NCBI GenBank assembly: GCA_964538515.1
Contig: CAZIEW010000018.1
Span: forward strand, 1-64,000
Source of the DNA: CALBZH01 sp964538515
GTDB lineage: Bacteria; Desulfobacterota; Syntrophobacteria; Syntrophobacterales; Syntrophobacteraceae
Direction of reading: 5' to 3'
DNA length: 64,000 bases
The translations under genes and the position numbers were made by a program. This document shows, in pieces, positions 1 to 6,758 of this stretch. The stretch's first letter is position 1. Each line of letters starts with the position of its first letter. The notes beneath the pieces are model-generated. The model had not been told where the DNA came from. It saw only the letters and a program-made list of their open reading frames with translations, and did no database searches.

Positions 1-31
1 CTAGATCTGATTACAACTTTTTACATCAAAT

Positions 32-343
32 TTGCCTACTGGCCGGAAACCCAGGGACACTGAAGGGGATGAATTCGCCTACGTCTGCAGCTTCAAAATA
101 CTCATGGAATGCACGGCCACCTCAGCAGCAGCCGCACGGAATCAGCTCATTCAGGATGTCATCAAGCTGCTCGAGAATGACGCAGCGTCGATGGAGCTTA
201 TCACGGTTGTCAAGAAGGATGGCGGCACCGACCTGGATTGTCTTCAGGCGGATGCGGTTCAAAATGACAGCGACGCTCTGGACATGTCGACTCTACCGGG
301 TCGGGCAGAACTTTGCGGGATTGAGACTTCCACGATTAACTGA
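32..343 (+). CDS. Small hypothetical protein of the integrated element
   Basis: A 103-codon frame opening with TTG at 32, just after an in-frame stop at position 2. The first 70 residues have a plausible alternating strand/helix pattern (FAYVCSFKILME, then an Ala-rich helix, then MELITVVKKD), while the last 30 look random. I see no convincing Shine-Dalgarno sequence, so the real start could be the ATG at 104 or the gene could be a remnant. It precedes the excisionase-like gene and so probably belongs to the same mobile element. I do not recognise a family. Confidence 0.35.
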   Translation: MPTGRKPRDTEGDEFAYVCSFKILMECTATSAAAARNQLIQDVIKLLENDAASMELITVVKKDGGTDLDCLQADAVQNDSDALDMSTLPGRAELCGIETSTIN

Positions 344-434
344 TCCTGAAGGGGCACATGGACAGGATCCCTCTTTGAACTGGACCGCCTGTGCCCTTTT
401 CTGAGGGTCTATACGATAAGGAGGACGATTTTTT

Positions 435-710
435 ATGGATAAGTCGGATGAATACCTGACCACAAAAGAACTCGGGCTGCGGATCAAATACGCGACCCAG
501 ACTATCTATAACATGATCAGCAAAGGCGTGTTTATCGAAGGGCAGCACTATATCAAACCTTCAAAAGGCAAGCTCTTGTTCATATGGAGCGCAATCAATG
601 CTTGGCTGGAAGGTGAATCCAAGCCGGAACCCGTGTTTGCCGAGGCACAAAAGCATCAAGGTTCGTCTATGAGCCTAGGGCTTGCACGTAAGTGCCTGAT
701 ACGCCTATGA
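435..710 (+). CDS. Excisionase/AlpA-like helix-turn-helix DNA-binding protein
   Basis: A 91-residue protein whose N-terminal 60 residues match the MerR/AlpA-type HTH of phage and island excisionases: YLTTKELGLRIKYATQTIYN forms the helix-turn-helix, followed by a wing with FIEGQHYIKPSKGKLLF and a tryptophan-bearing helix (SAINAWLEG). A strong ribosome site (AAGGAGG, 419-425) precedes ATG 435. It lies 100 bases upstream of the integrase in the same direction, the usual xis-int arrangement, so a role in excision directionality or in controlling the integrase is inferred. The C-terminal 25 residues are unlike the family and may be poorly conserved. Confidence 0.7.
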   Translation: MDKSDEYLTTKELGLRIKYATQTIYNMISKGVFIEGQHYIKPSKGKLLFIWSAINAWLEGESKPEPVFAEAQKHQGSSMSLGLARKCLIRL

Positions 711-734
711 AGTCGATCTGAACTATCCAACCGC

Positions 735-771
735 CACTGGGACCCAGATTATGGTATTATGGGTCCCGGTG
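735..771. promoter_or_regulatory. 12-bp inverted repeat between xis-like gene and integrase
   Basis: CACTGGGACCCA at 735-746 pairs with TGGGTCCCGGTG at 760-771, including one G-T wobble, around a 13-base AT-rich loop. It sits about 40 bases before the integrase start. It could be an intergenic hairpin limiting integrase expression or a binding site for the upstream excisionase-like protein; there is no T-tract, so a simple terminator is less likely. Confidence 0.5.
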
Positions 772-810
772 AAAAACAGCGGAAGGAGGTGCAGTATGAG
801 GAGAACATAA

Positions 811-2130
811 ATGGCAAGAACAGCACAAGCCAACGTGGTCGCTTTTCCGGGCAAACCGAAAAAGACGGAGAAGCGACGGAAATCCGGCCTGAACAACAAT
901 CGAGAGGGATCGGTCCGGAAAGTCAACGGGAAAGTCTATGTGGATTTCATCTACCTTGGCGAGCGGATCCGGGAGTCGTCAGGGCTTCCCTGGAGCGAGA
1001 AGAATGCAAGGTATGTTCGGGACTTGCTGGATAGCCTCATGGTCGAGATCAAGAACGGGATGTTCAAGTTTGCCAAGCACTTTCCCCAAAGCAAGAATGC
1101 CGAGGTGTTCAGCAGGAAGGAACGAGAGCTTGCCGGGGACCGGAGGGATCCGGACCAGGTTCTCTTCGGGGAATATGCCCGAGAGTGGATGGAAATGCTC
1201 GAAGAAAGCAACAGGGTCACAGGGCGGACGTTGCTAGAGTATAGGAAATACCTCGATCTTTACCTGATCCCCTTCTTTGGCACGATGCCCTTTGACAAGC
1301 TCAATGCCACGACCATCGAGAGATTCATCTCGTGGGCTCGCAAGCGCAAGTACAAGGGCAAATCGGTAAGCAACAAGTCTATCAACAAGTACCTCGTTCC
1401 CATGAAGATGATCTGCAAGCAGGCGGCCATCGAGTATCAGTGGGGTAGTGGTTTCGACCCCTTCTTCGGCCACAAGAGGCTCAAAGAGGATGATGCGATC
1501 GAAAAGATCAGGCCTTTCAGCATTGAGGAGCAACGACGGCTACACGATGAGCTTCCTGACCATTGGAAGCCCTACTTCGACTTTGCATTTCGGAGTGGAC
1601 TTCGGCCGGGTGAACAGATCGGCCTTAAGCCGATTGACATCGATTGGGAGAACGGAGTGCTGCAAGTGCAGAGGGCCATCACGCTAGACAGGAACGGGAA
1701 GCGCACCGAGGGGAAGACCAAGAATCGCCATAGCAGACGTACCATCAAGCTCACTCCTCCCATGAAGGAGGCGTTGGCTGCTCAGCGTGAGATCCAGAAG
1801 AACCTCGGATCTCAGTATTTCTTCTGCACCCCAAGCGGTAGTGCGGTCCATTTGAACAACGTGCGGAAATCGGTTTGGATCCCGACCTTAGAGAGAGCCG
1901 GACTCTCGATACGCGAGATGAAGCAGACGCGACACTCGTTTGCAACAACGGCGATCAGTTGCGGAGAGGACCCTTTGTGGGTCGCCCGGGTCATGGGGCA
2001 TCGGGACATCGAGATGGTGGTCAAGACCTATAGCCGTTACGTCGCCAACAACCGGGGAACCGAAGATGGATCGAAGCTGTCCGCCCTGTATGGTTACGGA
2101 CTGCCGGGAACACCAGGGAACGCCGGGTAA
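811..2130 (+). CDS. int: Tyrosine site-specific recombinase (phage/island integrase)
   Basis: A 439-residue integrase. It catalyses strand exchange between element and chromosomal attachment sites. An N-terminal arm-binding region (residues about 28-95, DUF3596-like) is followed by a core-binding SAM-like domain (about 115-225) and the catalytic domain. Visible catalytic residues are Arg265 (GLRPGE), Arg374-His375 (KQTRHSFAT), His397 (VMGHRDI) and nucleophile Tyr407 (KTYSRY). The first position of the usual H-x-x-R box is Lys371, a variant common in island integrases. The start ATG 811 is preceded by GGAAGGAGG about 20 bases upstream and GAGGAG nearer. The gene ends 75 bases before the 3' end of tRNA-Thr, the classic position of an integrase whose attachment site is the tRNA 3' end. 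Confidence 0.95.
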   Translation: MARTAQANVVAFPGKPKKTEKRRKSGLNNNREGSVRKVNGKVYVDFIYLGERIRESSGLPWSEKNARYVRDLLDSLMVEIKNGMFKFAKHFPQSKNAEVFSRKERELAGDRRDPDQVLFGEYAREWMEMLEESNRVTGRTLLEYRKYLDLYLIPFFGTMPFDKLNATTIERFISWARKRKYKGKSVSNKSINKYLVPMKMICKQAAIEYQWGSGFDPFFGHKRLKEDDAIEKIRPFSIEEQRRLHDELPDHWKPYFDFAFRSGLRPGEQIGLKPIDIDWENGVLQVQRAITLDRNGKRTEGKTKNRHSRRTIKLTPPMKEALAAQREIQKNLGSQYFFCTPSGSAVHLNNVRKSVWIPTLERAGLSIREMKQTRHSFATTAISCGEDPLWVARVMGHRDIEMVVKTYSRYVANNRGTEDGSKLSALYGYGLPGTPGNAG

Positions 2131-2204
2131 ACAGAATTTTGGCAAAATTATGGCAAGAAATTCAAAAGGGGCCACGAGATTTCCTCGTAACCCCTTGATT
2201 TTCC

Positions 2205-2279
2205 TGGAGCTGGCGATGGGATTTGAACCCGCAACCTGCTGATTACAAATCAGCTGCTCTGCCGTTGAGCTACGCCAGC
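2205..2279 (-). tRNA. tRNA-Thr (anticodon TGT)
   Basis: Read on the minus strand, a 7-bp acceptor stem GCTGGCG/CGCCAGC closes a full cloverleaf, with D arm, anticodon stem GCTGA/TCAGC around loop TTTGTAA (anticodon TGT, Thr), a 5-base variable loop, the T loop TTCAAAT, discriminator T and an encoded CCA. The T stem carries one C-A mismatch. The 3' CCA end faces the integrase gene, so this is very probably the integration target. Confidence 0.95.
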
Positions 2280-2298
2280 CCGTGTTGAAGTGCCGATG

Positions 2299-2326
2299 AT
2301 TATATGCTTCATGGGCGGCGATGCAA
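2299..2326 (-). promoter_or_regulatory. Sigma70-type promoter of tRNA-Thr
   Basis: On the minus strand, TTGCAT (2326-2321), a 16-base spacer and a perfect TATAAT (2304-2299) lie about 20 bases before the first base of the tRNA. The spacing and -10 match fit a housekeeping promoter driving the tRNA. Confidence 0.65.
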
Positions 2327-2487
2327 GTCCAATCTCGATCAGCTCACTCTCGATCGAGTACGATCATTGCAATACTCCCCCTCCAATGACGCCACTTGAG
2401 ACAAATCATTGACGATGCAGCTTCACCCTTTGGCCGACCGGTCCATTGCTGGAAAGCGCAAGGGAGTTTGTCGTGCGAGGAGAAACC

Positions 2488-3807
2488 GTGAATCGGAATG
2501 CTCGGGAGGTGGTTTTGGAAGCGGGGAGCGATGCGGAGCTGTTGCCGCTCGTGACGTCTTTTGTGGAAAAGGCGGCCCTCTGCTTCGGGCTGGATAGAGA
2601 CGCAGCGATGGATCTCACCCTCGCCACCGAGGAGATTTTCATCTATCTGTGCCGTCTTGTCCTGCCGGACGCGGAGCCTTTGGAGGTGCGCTGCACCAGC
2701 GGCGTGTACTATGTCCAAACCGATTTTTCTTTCTCCGCCGAAGTCCTCGACGTGCGTGCGTTCAATCTCACAACAGCGATTTCTCTCGATGACGAGTCGG
2801 AGCTTGACGAGATGGGGCTGGTCCTGGCTTCCCGGCTTGTGGACCGCTTCCGACTCAGCCGCGAGCAGGGTCGGCAGGTGCGCCTCTCCCTTATCAAGGA
2901 GAAGTCCTATCCTTCCCAGAAAGGGGATCCCACAGCAGTCTGTCGAGCCCTTGACACCTTTTCCATTCGGCCTCCCAATCCCGAGGAAGTGAAGCTCATC
3001 GCACAGCGGGCCAGAGGCTGCTATGGTGGCCAGTATCTGGCCGGCTTTTTTCAGTATCCCGGCAAGCTCGTGGACATGATCGAATCGGGGGAATACCGGG
3101 CCGTCGCGGCGGTGGGACCTGCCGGAGAGATTGGCGGGGCAACCCTATGGCACTGGGTCGGCCGTCAGACCGTCGAGTGCTTCGGACCCTATGTCTTCGG
3201 CAATGCTGCGGAATCCGCGATTCCCGACGCGCTTGTCGAGGCGTGCATCGGCGCAATTGCTCGGACGCAAGCCGTCGGCCTCATCAACACCCGGCCCACA
3301 CCGCAGCTCCCGAAGCATCATTTCGAAAGGCTCGGGGTACTCACCATGACCGCCGAAGACGGCTCCGTCATGCCCCTTCAGGCCTGGTTTCGACTGATGC
3401 GAGAGGACACCGGGTGCGCCATCTGGGCTCATGACACCATCCGGGATTTCGTCGAGAGCGAATGCCGACGGATGGTGCTGCCTCGAGAGATTCGATCGTC
3501 TCGAAACGTCGGCGAGCGTCTTCCAGACCATTCGGTAGTCGCCGCGGAATTCGACCGACTCCAGCATCGCGTGACTTTCCGCCCCATATGGCCGGGAGCC
3601 GATGTCGACGCTAACATCGAAAAGCACGTGCAGCTTGTGCGGCGCGAAGCCGTCCCCAATGTGTTTTTCATGATGGACCTCGGGCAGGCGTGGCAGGCGG
3701 ACTTCGCTCCCGCGCTGATCCGGCACGGATTCACACCCTGCTGCCTGCTTCCGTATGCAGGGGAATCCGACGTGGTGCTCTTTCAGCTCTCGGAGGCGAA
3801 GTCGTGA
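2488..3807 (+). CDS. RsbW-like ATPase domain fused to a GNAT-like double domain
   Basis: A 439-residue protein. Residues about 1-130 resemble the HATPase_c anti-sigma/serine kinase fold of RsbW (sequence LTLATEEIFIYLCRL fits the N-box helix; LDEMGLVLASRLVD fits the G-box region). The rest looks like a GNAT acetyltransferase fold followed by a second, degenerate GNAT-like half that resembles the C-terminal half of the protein at 10466-11518. A partner-switching sensor/acetyltransferase role is inferred, not shown. The start is chosen as GTG 2488, with GAGGAG five bases upstream; a TTG at 2446 extends the frame without a ribosome site. The stop overlaps the next gene's start (GTGA), indicating translational coupling. 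Confidence 0.7.
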   Translation: MNRNAREVVLEAGSDAELLPLVTSFVEKAALCFGLDRDAAMDLTLATEEIFIYLCRLVLPDAEPLEVRCTSGVYYVQTDFSFSAEVLDVRAFNLTTAISLDDESELDEMGLVLASRLVDRFRLSREQGRQVRLSLIKEKSYPSQKGDPTAVCRALDTFSIRPPNPEEVKLIAQRARGCYGGQYLAGFFQYPGKLVDMIESGEYRAVAAVGPAGEIGGATLWHWVGRQTVECFGPYVFGNAAESAIPDALVEACIGAIARTQAVGLINTRPTPQLPKHHFERLGVLTMTAEDGSVMPLQAWFRLMREDTGCAIWAHDTIRDFVESECRRMVLPREIRSSRNVGERLPDHSVVAAEFDRLQHRVTFRPIWPGADVDANIEKHVQLVRREAVPNVFFMMDLGQAWQADFAPALIRHGFTPCCLLPYAGESDVVLFQLSEAKS

Positions 3808-4919
3808 GCCGTCAGCCGCCCCTGGACAAGCTGGTTCCCGACTACATCCGGCGATTCGAAGCCTACATCCCAAGCAAGCCGGACGACGTGCTGCAGAAGC
3901 TCTACGGCTGCTCGAAACTCTTCCGCCTGAACAACAACGAAAACCCGCTGGGCCCGCCTCCGGCTGCCTGCAGGATCATCCGCAAGTTTCCCCCGGATCG
4001 CGCATCCGTTTACCCCAGTGGGGACGCGTATCACCTGCGCTGCAAACTGGGTGAGACCTTCGGCATGCACCCCGATCAGTTCCTGGTGGGGAACGGGGCC
4101 AACGAGGTCATCGCCTTCGTGATCAAGGCGTTCTGCCAGCGGGGAGACAACATCATCACGGCGGACAAGACGTTCGCCGTCTACGAGTGGGTTGCGGAGT
4201 TCTCCGGCTTCGAGGCGCGTCTGGTGCCGCTCAAGGATTTCGGATTCGACCCGGACGGCATGCTCGAGCGCATCGACGAGCGCACCAAGATCCTCTTCGT
4301 CTGCAATCCGAACAACCCAACCGGAAGCTGGTGGAGCGAGGAGACGCTTCGATCGTTTCTTAACCGCGTCGACGGGCGCCAGATCGTCGTCGTGGACGAA
4401 GCCTACCGGGAGTTCATCGATGGCCGCACCTTCACCGACTCGATGGCCCTCATCGCCGAATACCCGAACCTCGTGGTCTTCCGCACCTTTTCCAAGATGT
4501 ACGCTCTCGCGGGCCTCAGGATCGGCTACCTGGCGGGAAGCCACGAAGTGGTGGATATCATAAGGCGTACCTGCGTGGTGTACTCGGTGAACGGGCTGGC
4601 GCAGGCGGCAGCGTTTGCCGCCCTCGACGACGACGAGCACGTCTTGCGCACCCGCGAGCAAGTTCGGCAGGGTAAGGAATTCCTTCGAAAGGAGCTGGGA
4701 CTCCTGGGGATTGAGGTCGTCCATGGCGAAGGGAATTTCATGATGGTGCATCTCCCGATGAGCGACAGCCTCGCCTATCGCAAATTGATGACGCACGGAG
4801 TCATGGTTCGCTCCATGACCGGATTCCGGTTTCCCAACTGGATACGGGTCACCATGTCGCACCAGGAAGCCATGGAGACCTTTGTTCAGGCCCTGTCGGA
4901 CATCCTTGACGACTGCTGA
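3804..4919 (+). CDS. Histidinol-phosphate aminotransferase-like PLP enzyme
   Basis: A 371-residue class I/II aminotransferase of the HisC family. The N-terminal substrate loop (RLNNNENPLGPPP), the NPNNPTG loop (residue about 170), the PLP-contacting DEAYREF and the Schiff-base lysine in RTFSKMYALAGLRIGY are all present. HisC transfers an amino group between histidinol phosphate or aromatic amino acids and a 2-oxoacid. No other histidine genes are nearby and the gene is coupled by a GTGA overlap to the ATPase-GNAT fusion, so its substrate here may differ from histidinol phosphate. Start GTG 3804 is preferred over an upstream in-frame start inside the preceding gene. Confidence 0.85.
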   Translation: MSRQPPLDKLVPDYIRRFEAYIPSKPDDVLQKLYGCSKLFRLNNNENPLGPPPAACRIIRKFPPDRASVYPSGDAYHLRCKLGETFGMHPDQFLVGNGANEVIAFVIKAFCQRGDNIITADKTFAVYEWVAEFSGFEARLVPLKDFGFDPDGMLERIDERTKILFVCNPNNPTGSWWSEETLRSFLNRVDGRQIVVVDEAYREFIDGRTFTDSMALIAEYPNLVVFRTFSKMYALAGLRIGYLAGSHEVVDIIRRTCVVYSVNGLAQAAAFAALDDDEHVLRTREQVRQGKEFLRKELGLLGIEVVHGEGNFMMVHLPMSDSLAYRKLMTHGVMVRSMTGFRFPNWIRVTMSHQEAMETFVQALSDILDDC

Positions 4920-5004
4920 GGGGCGATTGGGCTGAGATTCGCGGCCGTGGCTCGTGGGTCGGTCGTGCGTGGCGGAGGTGTCGGGTGTCGGGTGTCAGGT
5001 AAAT

Positions 5005-5091
5005 CTAGTACTGCGCGGCGAAAGTCCTAAACTGGTGACCAGGCAATTCCTCCTTCAGGGGGTAATGAAAACATTCGCCACGCCGTACTAG
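5005..5091. repeat. 87-bp element with 18-bp terminal inverted repeats
   Basis: The sequence at 5005-5022 (CTAGTACTGCGCGGCGAA) is the reverse complement of 5074-5091 at 16 of 18 positions, and both ends finish in CTAG. The 51 bases between are not obviously coding. Sharp homology at the ends and none in the flanks suggests a miniature inverted-repeat element or a dispersed palindromic repeat upstream of the small exported protein. Only one copy was noticed in this window. Confidence 0.55.
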
Positions 5092-5140
5092 TTTGTAGGC
5101 GAGGAAGCACCAGCACGGAACTAAAGAAGGAGAATACGGC

Positions 5141-5491
5141 ATGAGGAAACGTTGGGGACTGTTTGGGATTGGCATCATGATGATGACGGGCCTGGTCTGG
5201 GTCAACGACGGGGCTGCGTCGCGCCCCGTTTCGAAAGATCTCAGCGGGTGCGTGATCCGCGGCACCTTCTATTCGGTGGCAGAAGGCTTCGCTGGCGAGA
5301 GGGGTAGAGGTCCGGTCGTTTATCGCATCACCGTTCGAGACATGGATCTCTCTCCTTATGAAGGCAAGAAGATCCGCCTGAGCGGCCATTTACTCCCGGG
5401 AGACCGCTTCACGCCGGAGCCGAAATCCCTCCGGGTGCTGGGCCCCTGCGACAAAGCATCCCGGAAAGCGATCGAGAAGCGATCCTTCTGA
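5141..5491 (+). CDS. Small exported protein of unknown function
   Basis: A 116-residue protein with a clear signal peptide (MRKRWGLFGIGIMMMTGLVWV, cleavage near the following Ala-Ala-Ser). The mature part is about 90 residues, rich in beta-strand pattern, containing RGTFYSVAEGF, VVYRITVRDMDLSPYEGKKIRLSG and two cysteines (SGCVIRG and LGPCDK) that could form a disulfide. The segment DLSPYEGKKIRLSGHLLPGD reads like a small OB-type beta barrel used in periplasmic proteins, which is inference. A ribosome site AGAAGGAG precedes ATG 5141. No family recognised. Confidence 0.75.
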   Translation: MRKRWGLFGIGIMMMTGLVWVNDGAASRPVSKDLSGCVIRGTFYSVAEGFAGERGRGPVVYRITVRDMDLSPYEGKKIRLSGHLLPGDRFTPEPKSLRVLGPCDKASRKAIEKRSF

Positions 5492-5516
5492 ACTGCCTGT
5501 AACGGTTCTGAGAGCG

Positions 5517-6737
5517 GTGGCCATGGGAGACAAGAAGCTCTACACGTTCGAATTCCTTTGCCTGAACCTCGTTTCCTTTTTCGCCTTCTCCAACATGGCT
5601 GTATTTTACAGCTTTTTCAGCTACCTGGAGAGAATCTCCATTCCGGTGCAATGGCGAGGCTTCCTGCTTGGGCTCGAGCCCATGGCGGCGTTTCTGCTGC
5701 GTCTTGCGGTTATTCCGCTCCTGCACCTGGGCAACGCGGCCGGCGTGATGCTCCTGGCACTCCTCATGCTGGTCGGAGCACTCGTCTCTTACGGATGGGC
5801 GCTCACCATTCCGAGCCTCACCGTGCTGCGGCTCTTCCACGGCGCAGCGTTTGTCCTGCTCGTCTCATCGAGCATGGCGCTGCTCGTCAACTACATCCCG
5901 AAGGAGCGCAGCGCGGAGGGGTTTGGATTCGTGAGCATCAGTGTGCTGATTCCCTACGCGATCGTGCCGCCGGTCACCGAGGCTCTGCTTCCCCACGTGC
6001 GAAGCGAGGCCGATATCTACCGGGGAGTCACGCTGCTCGCAATCCCCGCACTCCTCATCCTGCTGACCCTTCGGAAACGGATCCGCTCAACTCTCGCAGG
6101 CTCCGGCGCCACATTAGCCCGTCGCCCGACCGTCGAGGAAATCCGGCTCAACCTGAAAGAATCCCGGGTAATGCTCCTCCTGGCGGTGAACCTGCTCCTG
6201 TACCTGTGTTACGCCTCGGTCTTCTTCTTCATGAAGGACCACTGCCAGAAGATGGGCATCCCGAATGTCGGGCGGTTCTTCACCATCTCGACTCTGGTGA
6301 TGATCGCGCTCCGCCTGTCCGGGGGATTCTTCTTCGACAAGGTCAACAAGGTGAAGGCCCTTCAGCTCTCCATGGCGCTGCTGGTCCCATGCTTCATCCT
6401 GCTCGGGAGCATCCGGTCCGACGGCCTGCTCGCGTCCATGGCTGTTTTCTACGGGTTGTGCCTTGGAACCATCCTCCCCCTGCTGAACGCGACGCTGTTC
6501 GTCGCTTCACCGTCCCACTTGCGGGGCCTGAACACCAACCTGTCGCTTTTCATGATGGATGCCGGCTTCTTTCTCAGCCCCTACGCCGGTGGATTGTTTC
6601 TCGCATCGGGGGGGTCAGCGGCGACGCTGTTCACCGTCTGCGCAGCCGTTCTCACGTTGAGCCTGGTGCTGCTGGTCCTGCTGGGGCGTGTGCCGACGGT
6701 TGCGCCCGCAGGAGCCCCGATGCAGCCGGATTGCTAA
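5517..6737 (+). CDS. Major facilitator superfamily transporter
   Basis: A 406-residue polytopic membrane protein with about 12 hydrophobic segments in two halves of six, typical MFS length and layout. The cytoplasmic loop near residue 210 is charged (RKRIRST through VEEIRLNLKESR) and separates the halves. It imports or exports a small solute across the inner membrane. It ends 21 bases before the molybdenum hydroxylase operon in the same direction, so it may carry that enzyme's substrate or product; this is inferred from position only. GTG 5517 and ATG 5523 are both possible starts. Confidence 0.85.
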   Translation: MAMGDKKLYTFEFLCLNLVSFFAFSNMAVFYSFFSYLERISIPVQWRGFLLGLEPMAAFLLRLAVIPLLHLGNAAGVMLLALLMLVGALVSYGWALTIPSLTVLRLFHGAAFVLLVSSSMALLVNYIPKERSAEGFGFVSISVLIPYAIVPPVTEALLPHVRSEADIYRGVTLLAIPALLILLTLRKRIRSTLAGSGATLARRPTVEEIRLNLKESRVMLLLAVNLLLYLCYASVFFFMKDHCQKMGIPNVGRFFTISTLVMIALRLSGGFFFDKVNKVKALQLSMALLVPCFILLGSIRSDGLLASMAVFYGLCLGTILPLLNATLFVASPSHLRGLNTNLSLFMMDAGFFLSPYAGGLFLASGGSAATLFTVCAAVLTLSLVLLVLLGRVPTVAPAGAPMQPDC

Positions 6738-6758
6738 CCTACAAGGAGGGAGCCGCGC

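Noticed and set aside
349..402. Terminator before the excisionase-like gene
   Set aside because: The arms AAGGGGCAC and GTGCCCTTT match at 8 of 9 positions, but the loop is over 30 bases and there is no proper T-tract beyond the stem.
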